DNA of 64,000 nucleotides from Pomacea canaliculata (taxonomy: Eukaryota > Mollusca > Gastropoda > Architaenioglossa > Ampullariidae): NCBI RefSeq assembly GCF_003073045.1, contig NC_037597.1:2542190-2606189 (forward strand), given 5' to 3'. The translations under genes were made by a program, and so were the position numbers. The notes below the pieces were generated by a model. It did not search any database. It was not told where the DNA came from and saw only the letters and a list, made by a program, of their open reading frames with translations. Shown piece by piece: positions 41,801 to 53,800 of this stretch (position 1 is its first letter; each line of letters opens with the position of its first letter).

Positions 41801-44800
41801 GGAACAGGAAAAAATAACTGTTTTGAAAAAGTTTTGTGTTTCATGTTTTTGGTGTGTCCAGACCTTTACAGCTAACCCTGTGATCACAGAGCCAGGGTCC
41901 TTTCCCCATTTTTTAAAAGAACTGAATGCAGTAGTAATTTTATAAAGCTGAATTTTAGGGTGTTTGGAGAATTTTATTTTAAGAAAGTTTTTGGCTTTTT
42001 TTTTGTGCAGTGGCCAGGGTCATGTGTCATCAACTGTTAATGTCTGGGTAAGTGTCAACAATTTCAACAGCTATGTTTCCTGCTTAAAGCAGAAAAAGAA
42101 CCTTTGTTTCTTCTATGGTCAGAAATCATCACTTGGGATTTGTTAGAACGCTGAGATCATCACACTACTGAAATATGTCTGTATAGGACAAGCTGCTTTA
42201 TACTATTAAAATAATACCAAGATATGGATTTTGGTCATAAGTTGAACAGTATAATATGTTCTGTACATAGTCTATGACATGAGTCTTATATATTTTGTTT
42301 GGAAAACTGAACATAGCTCAAAGCAGGTGCAGGAAGAATTTAATCATCTTGCCATCTCATTGAAATGTACATTTACATCTCTGGCCAGTCCTGGTGAAAT
42401 GTTTGCTTGATTGCTGTAGTTATAAAATTCAGAAAAGGAAGTTATCTAGGAGCAGATCTACAAACATACAAAGTTAACTAGGATCAGGTTTGCAAACATA
42501 CAACTGTAATAAGACACACGTTTGCTTACTTTGCACACGCACTATGTATTACACACAATACAACGATTGATGAGCCCCTGCAGATTACGATGAGGATGAA
42601 GAGATTTGTAGGTAAATCAGGTTGAAATGGCACAAGTTCAGAGGAATGTCACTGTGAGAGTTATAAAGTAGATTGGTAGATGAAAACCGTTTTTTTCCTC
42701 CGCTCACTTTACCATAGAGAAAAACATATATATTTACAATTTTTTTCTTCAAGTGAGGCGGACCAAGATGTCAGACACAAGACACCATTCATGCATGAAA
42801 CAAAATGAGACCTACCACAACTCATTACAATGTTTAACTAAGAGAAGGTCTGTAAATATACAGATGTTAACTAGGAGCAGGTCTACAAATATACAAATAC
42901 TATGGAGGCTCCTGAGCAGCAGTGAGGTGCATTTTGAAAAAGGTTTAAAGCTGAATGCAAAAGTGCCAATGGTGATAAAATAAAGGTAACTTTAATATCA
43001 TAACTATTCCAATGGGTAGGACACAAATTCTCTATATATTTCTAGAGCAGTCTGGTGGCGCAACGGTTAGCGCTGTTAGCGCCTGTCACCAATACAGTGA
43101 AGGTTGGCTGCCCTGAGTTCATTTCTCGTCTCGGGCACGCTGATCTTTCTCTGCACGTGGCATCTGTTTACAGGGCTGGCTGCTTGCCGTAATATAGCCT
43201 TAGCTGCTGACACGGTGTAAAACACCAATTCCCCCCCCCCCCTCTCTATATATTTCTATAACCTAATTCCGTATATAACTTTATATATCGTAATTTGAAA
43301 CAGTTCTTGAATTTTATTCATCGAATCTAATGTTTTCATCATTTTTTTTTTGTCTGCAGGGTTCTGAAAGATGCAGAATGCAAAAAGCAGTTTGCTGTGA
43401 TATTTACAAAGGTAATAAAGGAAAACTTGCTGCTTTACAAGAATACCTATTGTTGGGGAAAAAAAGACTGTTATTCGGTCCATGTGACTAAAATGTTCTG
43501 ACTGTATATTTCAAAACTGCTAATAGGAAATATTAAATTCATGTTCTTGATTATTGCAAGTTTATCAAAAAAAAAAAGCTTGACAAGCTCGTTTTTAGTT
43601 TGGTTAATGTCTAAGGTTCACCAAAGTGTTTTAGTGCTTAGAGTTAACGTGACAGTGTTTTTGGAATGTTTCAACAGCATTATCCACAGATGATGCAAGA
43701 TTTTAATGAGGACGACCATGATCATGACGTCTCAGTTACATCTCTTTCCGTTCAAATATATACTGTCCCAAGCCTGGTAGGTTTATAGGCAGAGTATTGA
43801 TGTTTGACAAATTTTGTACTTAGCAGAGTGATATTGTGAGCATGTTGATGCATTGTTTTCATCTTGCAGTTTTTAAAAAGTGCCTTTTACACCTGGCTCA
43901 CATGTTCATACAACATCTTTATGTCAATCATTTCTGATTATTTTGGTAAAATCTTTCACGAAACAATCGGTTCCTTTATTTTTCTTAATCAAAACAAGCA
44001 CCCTTGGCAATGAATGACTGTCACATATGTCAAATAAGTGTGTGATGTAGAGGAGTATTCAATAGTTCACAAGGAGCAAATGATTTTTTTTAACCACCTT
44101 CGTGTTCAAACAAAGTAAGGCATATTTGTCAATTCTTTTGGTTTTGAAAGCTCAGTGTTCAAATAATTCTTAAACAGACAAAAATGATAATGCCAATTTT
44201 GAAAAATTATTCTTCAATATGTAATTTTAGTTTTAATTTAATTTGTAACAAGTTTTTGATTTAAAAAGTACAGGAAACTTTTGGCAAAAAGAGGTCTCCA
44301 GCACAAAATAGAATACATAGCAATTAAATATTTTACTCTTTAAAAGTGTTAACAGATAAATTGTACTTGATGGTATCTTTTCCTCTGGTTTTTTGGTTTT
44401 GTTTTGTTTTTTTTGTAGGAAAAAGTACCTTATTGACAACAGTTTGGTCTCTGGTTATTTATTCCTTCTTAGGTATTTTTTTAAACATTGGTTGCTAGTT
44501 TGTCATTGCCCACAATGTTTCATTTGGGACTTCATAAAATTATTTGAGGTGTAAAATCTTCAGAAGACATTTGTTGATAAAAAACTGTCTTGCAAGACCT
44601 GCATAGTTGTCTTTTTTTTTAAAAACCATATAGTACTGTGAGAGTGTTAAATTGAACATCCTGAGTTTGGTTGTGGTAGAGATGGTGCCTGATCTTGTAC
44701 ACCGGACAAAAAGCCTGGATATAGTGGGCTTTATAATGAATAGAGGCTTAACTTCTTATGGCCATCTTGTCTTCTTCAGCCACAAGTTTCTACTATCTGC

Positions 44801-47800
44801 CACATAAGCATACAGTATCTTATGTATGCTGTTGATACATAGCTTCTAGTTTCTGCCCCTGCTTCTTAGCTCCAGCAAGAGCTACTGATGCTTTACTACC
44901 CCAGTCAGTCTCTTTGGTCTGCTTGTGTTGCTTTCTTCTCTGTGCCATGGGTCAGGAGAAATTTAGCAATGGTCCTTCTGCTTTTCAGGCAACACTGGAA
45001 TTTGTTGCCCTTTGAAGCTTTTAACTCTGGCCTCAAAACCCTCCTTTTTAATCAATATCTCAAGATCAAGTGTACTCTTTCTCTTTGGTTCTTCATCCTT
45101 ATGCACTTTGTTCATATTTCCCATGTCTGTGATGACACGTGTTTTTTTGAATGGTGGACTTTTGGCTTAGTTTAAGTCTTTTTGTGTACAACACATTGAG
45201 CTCTCATCCATACAGGGAAATGTGCCTTATAAATTCAATTATTATTAAATATTTATCTTTCATTCTACCTGCTTTTTTCTGTATGTTTCATGATTAGCTT
45301 TTATTTCTTAAATTCTTCCTTTTCTGAAATCTTCCTCAGGGCATGAAGTTTTTTCATGCATGTTTTATTGACATTGTGCCAACCTGACCAGATCATCCAT
45401 GTGTTTAAGGTCTTTAGATTTATTTTGTAATTTTATTTCCACTGGTTGGTGTACTAGTAGCTATGCAATTTTATGGCAGGTTTAGAAAAATTGAGCAGCT
45501 AGATGTTGCACTCTTATGTGTTTGGGGAGGAAAGCGAGGTGGGTGGGGGATGGGGTTGTGTGTGTGCAGGTGCTTGCTGTGGCCTGCATCCAGGCAGAAA
45601 GTCTTATAAACAAGCAAATGTTCATTTTCTGATCAAGACTGGAATCCTGCTACCACTTGTTTATGTTTCCACATGTGAGCCTTGGTGTTATTGGTCTCTC
45701 ACATTGTTTTGGTTACAAACCTCCAAACTTTGATGATTACATCAGTGCCTCATTGCCACATTATCACTCTGCTTTGTTTACAAGGGCACCTGGACACACC
45801 TTTCTCATCTTCTTCAGAAATCACTCAATAAAATTTTAATTCTGAAATACATTTTTTTGGGACAAACGTTGCATAAAATTGTGACAAAATTTTCTCTTGG
45901 CCTAATTTACAGCAAGGAAAGAAGATTAAAAGGTGTGGAATGCCAACTGCCTGGGTTTTGCTGGTTGCTTTATCCACTCCTTTCATTGACATGTGGTTTT
46001 TGTTCTTATAGCACTATGCAAGTCTCATGGCAGATTTTGTACAGGATGACCATTACCGATCCGTGTCCATAACCTCAATCTCAGTCCAAATTTTCACAGT
46101 GCCTACCTTGGTATGTTATTAGTCGTATGATTTTCCCACTTTCCGTTTTCAATTTCTCTGATAGCTGTGGCTCTAAATTCTTAAAAGATTCAAGTAAACT
46201 CAGGTCCTAGCATTCACTCAGTGTTCAGAATCTGTGTCATGCAAAATATCTGCTTCACATTATCATTAACTTTTGCAGAAGCAGAATACAAAATCTTATT
46301 TTTCTGTCATACCAATCAAGCACTTTGTTGCTAGATTTTCCATTTAAAAATATAGAAAACTTTAAGATTCAGGGAATCACCAAACATTTAACAAAAAAAT
46401 GTAAGCTCTGTTTCTTATCTTTAAGACTTTGCTAACCTGCCTATGTCTTTATCCATGAGAGTGTTGGTACATGTATTTGATTGTGAGGGACAAAACATTT
46501 TTTTAACATCAGGTAATATACATCAAAAGTGCCTGCGTCTTTGTCATCATTTTTGTCTTATATCATCAGGAATCCATCATCACTACCTTGCATTGGACTT
46601 TCGTGGGATATCTGCTTACTCATCAGAACATTTAATTTTAGATCTAAAGGTTGAAACAGATATCCCATGAAATAGACACAGATATCCCATGAAATTCAAA
46701 TTCACACCTGGACAGTCTAATCCATTTTCATCCCTTAAGGCCCAGCAAAAACCCCATTTCTGCAGTAATATGCAGTGACAGTTCCATTATCAAACTGCCC
46801 TGAGCTTTCCAAGAGACTTGATATGGGAATATTTTTTCAACCAGATTTCACAGCCCATAATTCTTTTTTGGTCATTGATCATGTGAATGATTGTTCATCA
46901 AATGCATGGCAAGAAAAATAAGAAATGACAGAAGGTGGGTACGATAAAAGTCTCCTGCTCTTCTGTCCATGTTATTGAAATTGTCTGAAAAAGGCACTAG
47001 GGATGAGCTGATATTATGAAAGAGACAAAAGATCCTCTTTTAAGTTATTTTATCTTATTAATTATGTGATACAAAGCTGCCTATGGAGGTGGCACTTTTG
47101 CATGCATGTGAGAATTCCAGATGGGCCAACACCATTTAACTAGGGTTCTTGCAATCCCAGCTTCAGTACACATTCCAAATTACTGGTGTTTGCTGTTGGC
47201 TTACAGGCCAGGTAGCTTTCATTAATATGTTGAATTTTGCATTTGAAGATTTTAAACATCTGTCATTATGTTTAACTGTTTTAGATTGAAAGAAAATTAA
47301 ACACATCCTCTTAACTGACTTAAAAAAAGTCTTCATGATGCTGCAGTAAATCAGGGCTTCTGCTTACGCAAAAAATTGCGTACAGTACGCATTGAAAGTT
47401 CGGAGGACCCCTTCAATGGGGTCCCATTCAAATTTGGGCGAAGAACAGGGACCCCTTAAAAATCTGAACAAGGGGTCCCTGTGACCCCAAAGAATTTAAC
47501 CTTAGCAGAAGCCCTGGAAAATTATTTCATAGTTAATTTTTCTGAACTTTTGCTCTGCTATACAATGTCAGGCTTTATTGGTAATAAAAATTTATCATGT
47601 ATTGGCTGTTGAGGGCATGAGGAAGAGTTTAAGATTGTATGCGACCTCTTTTTGCCTTTTCCTGAACTTCTTTTTTAACCAAACTAAATGGTTATCTCAA
47701 GATGTAGTTATACAAAAATTTGTGCAAGTATGCAGAGTGTTTGCATTTTTCAAAACTGAGTGTGGTGGGGGGAGGTGGGATCAACTGTCAAGATTGTGTT

Positions 47801-50800
47801 CATCTGGAGCAACCAAGATTATTGCTGTTTCGTATTATTTCTTGAAATAAATCATCTTGTTCTTGTGTTACAGGCCAGAATGCTGGTGAAAGAGCATGAT
47901 CTTATCAATGTTATCCTCAAAAGTTTCTTAAAACACTGCCAGGAAAAGAAAAACAGTGAGTATTTTTTTTCCTAAAATAAAAATTTATGCAGGGTTCTGG
48001 CACAAGATACTTTAGGCAGTAGGTGGGATTAGGTGGAATGAAGAAGAAAAGAGATCTGCTTATTTTAGTGCAGTGGAATGGATGAGGAAGTGATGAAGGT
48101 GTGCTTTATTTTAGTACCAGATACTTAAGGCAGAAGGATGGGCGAGGAAGTGATAAAGATATGTTTATTTTTATGCTTCCACAGTGGAGTGGGTAGGGGG
48201 ATAATAGATCCTGCTGCCGCTTGACCTACAGTCTTGTTAACCCTCTGATCTGGCAGAAAAAGGGAGAAATTACCCTTCACTCCAGTTTTGCTGGCATCTC
48301 TAGTCTTTTCCATCACTCATAGGAACAGAAAATACTATAAAACATATGACAAGCTAAACACATCATTGTCATGTCTGAAAAAGTCCATGAAAAAATGGTG
48401 GTGTTAAACAGTTTGTACAAAGATTATGCTTTTACTGGAAGGTATGTCATGATTGTTCAGTTTTATACTAGAAAATCAAGCAGTGCTTTCAAAATAGGAC
48501 ATTTTTACAGGGGTTGGGAAGCTGTCATTTGAAAGGAGTGAAAGAAATGCAACATTCAAACGAGCCTGCTACATGCTGTATGATCTGAAGTAAGTCCATT
48601 TCACTGTTTTTAAGTGTCAGTACACCGTGGTGAAATAGATGAAACCACCACAGTGAGAGGATGGCTAGATGCAGTATTGCTGGCACCTATAGCGGGTGTG
48701 GTGGGGGTGGGGGCATAGCTTGTGAACTTTTGGTTTGCAGTTAGCACTGAGAAAAAGTGCAAGCTTTCAACATTTTTCAGTATCAAGCTTGATTTTTTTT
48801 CAACATCAAAAACAACTATTTTTATTTTCTTACTGTGTTGCACAATAAAGTTAGTCATTGTCAACTTGTACATAAAGAACAGTAGTGTACTTTAGAAAAC
48901 AAGTTTCTGTTGTACTATAGTTTGCTTCCACATAGCAGATTCTTAAGATTTTGCAGTAATTTATTGTGTAAAGGAAAAAAATTGCTAAATTTATGCCTCA
49001 TCACACATGTACATACAATAAAATAAATATGTAATAATTTATATATTATATAAATGTAATAATTTATATATATATTATATAAATGAGAGAATCAGTAGCT
49101 AATAAAGGTGCTGATTTTCATGCCGGGTTCCATTTATATTCACAAAATACTTATTATTCTTCCAGTCACACAAAACTTAGACGTATTGTGAACAAATGAC
49201 GAAAAGTTGTTCTTTAATGTAATTTAAAAGTGATATTTCTGTCCCAGATGGTCCGTAAAATACTTTGAATTGAAAATGATTGCTTTTTATGCGATCACCA
49301 ACTTTCCATTAGCAGGAAGGCGTGTGTGCCTGTACCTACTTTAACACTTTGGGTTTTTTTTTCCCAGTAAAGTAGAAAGTTTTCACATTTTAATCTATTA
49401 CGATGTTGTATACAAGATATATGGATATGTATATGCATATATTTGTGTAAATTTGTATATAAATATGGGGCTGGTACTATGCGTATTTCTTTGTGTGCAT
49501 TCTGGATACGTATGTGTGACAGATATGCATTGCTGTGTAAGCCTGCAATGCCAGAGGAATGGTCTGATGGTCTTCGCAACAGCTTTCTAAACGGCTTTGT
49601 GTCTATGCTGAATCTCTTGAAGATGATGCAGGTTTGTAGGTTTTTTTATTGTTTGACCTTTGCTTGCACTAACATGCTACTCTCACTTTTGCAACTGCTT
49701 AGGCCAAACTCCCTTCTAAACTGCCTGCCATGTTTCTCTTGATTATGTGATGTCTAGTCAACAGGGAGGATGAACTATTTGGTGTTCTCAAATCTCATTC
49801 AGATTATATAGACTGCCCAGTGTTCTGCCTCTCTGAAACTTGGCCTAACCCAAAGATACCTAATTCATCCTTTCAGTCATGCTGAAAGTCCTCCAGAACT
49901 CTGGCAAGAATAAGGGAGGCAGTATATGTTTCTTTGTAAATGTTAGATGGTTTATGCAAAGTGGAGCCCCTGTCTGTGCGCTTCGTAAGTGACATTGGAG
50001 TTCATCTTCCTTGTGCTATTGGGAGTAGTATTCAGCCTATGGATCATGCCACAACAGCAGTTTAGGCAATCTCAAAACTGACATTAAAGAAAAACTCCCT
50101 AATTCATTGTGGGGGATTTCAGCTCCCTAAGTAGAAGTAACAAGTGAACATTAAGTCTAGAAACTCCTTTGCTGTTGCATCATTAAAGCCACTTACTATA
50201 TGCTGCCATCCTCTGAGTCAGTCAGACTATACCATTGATGTATCTACTGCCTTCCCACCGCCAGTGTGGCTTGTTGGCCAAGCACAGCTGAAGGCCATCA
50301 GGCACGAGAACCAGGTGGCTGCGAACAGGCCTCGAGGCCGCCTTGTGCCAACTGGGAGGCACTGATGGTTTCCTGTGCCAATATTCATGAAAAGATGGAC
50401 ATCATCATGTTTTGCATCAGTTTTTGCAAGGAGCTGCATTCCAACACGCCGCTCAGTCATGGACCAGTGAAAAGCCATGAACCAATAACAAAATCAAGGC
50501 TAAACTGAAGGCAAGAAATCAGCATTCAAGAAGGTTAAATATGATATACAGAAAGCCTTATGCAGAATAAAGTTGGATTTCAAGTGCGAACTTGAGTCTC
50601 AGTTTCAGTTTGGCAATTTCCAAGATGTGTGGCAAGTCCTGCAAAGTGTCATCGGTACTGGGAAAAAAAACACCCCACCCATTCATTAGGACTGTATCCA
50701 CCTTGATAGGCTGAATGAGTTGTAGAGTAAGGGCTGGTCCAAATCCCTGTTGTTTATTACAGGTGCACAAGGATACCTACCCTCATTCTTCTCCCACAAA

Positions 50801-53800
50801 TCCATTCAGATGGCAACCCAATGGTTTATTTCGTCATATGCTCTTGTGAGCAAGTTACAGATATTTCCAGGCCATAACATCTTGTCTAAATAATTCGCAT
50901 CTGCCCAAAGCAACAAATCTAAATTTAAGCAGGTGCATTGTCTCGCTGAAGCACCTACGATTTGTCCTACCACAACTCTTGTCTCTTCTCACAAGCTGAG
51001 CAAAGCAAACACTACAGAATCTCTTTGTAAACTTGTTGATTGACCAAGATATCATGTTAGATCTAACACAATCTGCTGATCTCTCTTTTGCCCATAGCTC
51101 ATGCGGCACACCCAATCCTGTTAATTTTCAGACAGACCTCGTGTGCTAATTAATATTAGATTTATGTGTACCACTTTAATGATAGAACAACTGCTGTAAA
51201 GTGCATTTCAATGTTCATTATGTTTTTATTAGATATTAAATCAATGTTATATGTTGAATGTTTTCAGGGCATGGATTCAGTAATTCGACAAACAGCCCAG
51301 CATTTGGAATTTGAACCAGAGTGGGAAGGTGCTTTCAATTTGCAGCTGAAATTGGAAGACAGTTTGGTTCTGTTCAGTGACTGGTGTTCATCTGATGTAA
51401 GTTATTTCTGATGCAGTGGGAAAAACCTACTGCTGCACATCTTCTTTGCTATTATTTGGTTATTATTTGTGAAATTAACTGTGCCTAGAATAAGGAGTTG
51501 ACAGATATACATCATACTTCTTTGCTGTATTTATTGCTTTTTAATGGAAGCAGGATGTTCATCATCTGTCTGGCAGACATTTTTAAAGGGTAGTGACATA
51601 ATAATATTTAATCCTCAGCATCTGTTGCACGCTATGTGTGCAGTGTGTTAAATTGGTCTGAATTGAACACTGTCTGGTCTGTTGAACTGTAGACTTTTAC
51701 GAAAACAATTGTCATATCACCCCCTTGTTGAACATAAGGTCATAAAATGCCATCATTATGGATGCCATGGGTGGCAAGATAACAAGTTTACAAGTCTAGA
51801 CTGTAAAAACATATAACAGGTATTCCTGTGACCTATTGGTAATTGGCAAGCAAACAGTAAAAGATATAGCAGCTATTCTTGTGACCTTGTAATAATAGGA
51901 AAGTAGATAGTATTCTGTGACATAATGGTAATAGGCAAGTAGAAAGTAAAGGATATAACAGGTATTCCTGTGACCTAATGATAATAAGAAAGTAGATATG
52001 TATAATAAAAATATACAGTGTTTTATACCACCATTAAGTGCTTGACAAATAATATCCACAGAATAATAATAACACTTATGAAGAGTGTCTAAAAAGTAAC
52101 CAAACTGGTGCCACAAACAATTTATTTCAGTTCCAAACAACAGACAACATGGTTTCCATTTCAAAGTAATCCCCCTCGAGTCTAATGCACTTTTTCATCC
52201 TTCTCTGCCATGTTTCTGTGCATTCCTGTGCATTCATGCATAGCTGGTAGTTGACAAAGGGTAATTAAAACTTTTGAAAGTGTGCTCAGTTACTAGACAA
52301 ACAAAACAGAACAAGTGCTTGTTACAAGATAAGGCAAGTGGTGCATTTCCAAATACAGCACACAATAAAAAAATTACATCTAAAAACCATTCTATGACAT
52401 CACATACCCACACATATACACATCTAACTTTTTATCTACTGTTGAGCAGCTGAGCTGCTGGGTAAAAAAAATGATTTCAAATGTCTGTCACTTCTGCATA
52501 CAGCCATAGATAACATAATGTTTGTGTGAATTCAATAAAACAAATTCTCCTGACTTGACATGTTCAGGTATAGACACAATGCTGCAACAATTCACTGATC
52601 ACAAAAAGAAGCTAAACCCCCTTAGAACTGGTATGGACAGAACTGTTCCAGATGTTCCTTTACGGGCAGACAAACTGCAAAAAAAAAAAAAACAGCAGAC
52701 AAAGGAAAGGATAAAAACCTTTCTATAACAATGGCTCAAGACTAGTGCTGAGAAGGTACACTCTTTGATGACCATGTGTGTATAATATATGTTTGTTCGG
52801 TGTTCATGTCCCATTTAAGCCAGCTATCAAAAACAGTGAACAGGAATGGGAACAAACACTGAGTAATCTCAACAGGATTTTTATGTACCATACTGGGAAG
52901 TATCTGTTCTTCATGTGAGTCTGTGCTCACTTGTTTTATTTTATTGACATTCAGTTCCAGAAAATGTTCATTACACCAATCAACAACATTTTATATACAT
53001 TGGCATGATCTTGCTTATGCCCCTGCAACAGAGTAAACAATAGGCAATCATGTGAAAATTTTACGTATTCTCTGAAACACTTTTTTTTACAGCTGTTGGT
53101 ATATAAAAGGGATGACAAACAACAGCCTGGCAGAGATCCAGTGCTTGTAATAATAATATCAGAATGATTACCATTTACAAAAATTCTTTGCTGTCTGCAA
53201 GTAAAAAAAAAAAAATCCCATATGCACTAAACCAATAAATGTGCAACATTAGAATCAGCTATCGGTGTCATTGCTAAAAATGGGATTGCACTGCATTGAA
53301 CACAATTGAAATCAATGAAATCAACAGAAAGCAGTCTTGCACTTGCCTGTGGCTTTTCAAAATGTTTTTCCAATGTATTTAGCATGAACAGCACGGGGTC
53401 TTCAAAATCCATACCTGCCCTATAAGCAAAGTTGTATATACAAATCTTTGTGGTATTCTGGCCACACATTTAATTTCATGAAAAAACTTCTGCTTTTGTG
53501 AGCATATGAAGCTGTGCATCTTTGTCTTGTCCTCTTGTACATGTCTGTGCAGCATTGTGCCATGGGCTTAATTTCATAAAAGGATGTTCCCCTCCTGTGC
53601 ACTGTTTTGTCTTAGTGTCTTGTACATGTCTTTTCAGTATGCAAGCCATATATTTAATTTGATTAAAAGATGTCCTCTGTTTTCAGTAGCAAAAGCCGTC
53701 TATCTTCAGTATCTTATAGGCCTTTTGCTGTTTCCAGTTGCTATTCTTTTTCTTATGGCAGTGCACTTTCAGTGCAGTCTTCTGTGAGCATTCATGGGAT

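Noticed and set aside
41321..41887. Overlapping open frames on the minus strand and in other plus frames across the LINE
   Set aside because: They mirror the open ORF2 C-terminus at 41,039-41,716 and have no family features.
43045..43130. A functional tRNA gene
   Set aside because: Only promoter-like boxes are present; there is no cloverleaf I can fold, and the element has a SINE body, tail and target duplication.
51805..52012. A CRISPR-like array
   Set aside because: Units are contiguous, degenerate and of uneven length with no unique spacers, in a eukaryotic intron; it is a minisatellite.
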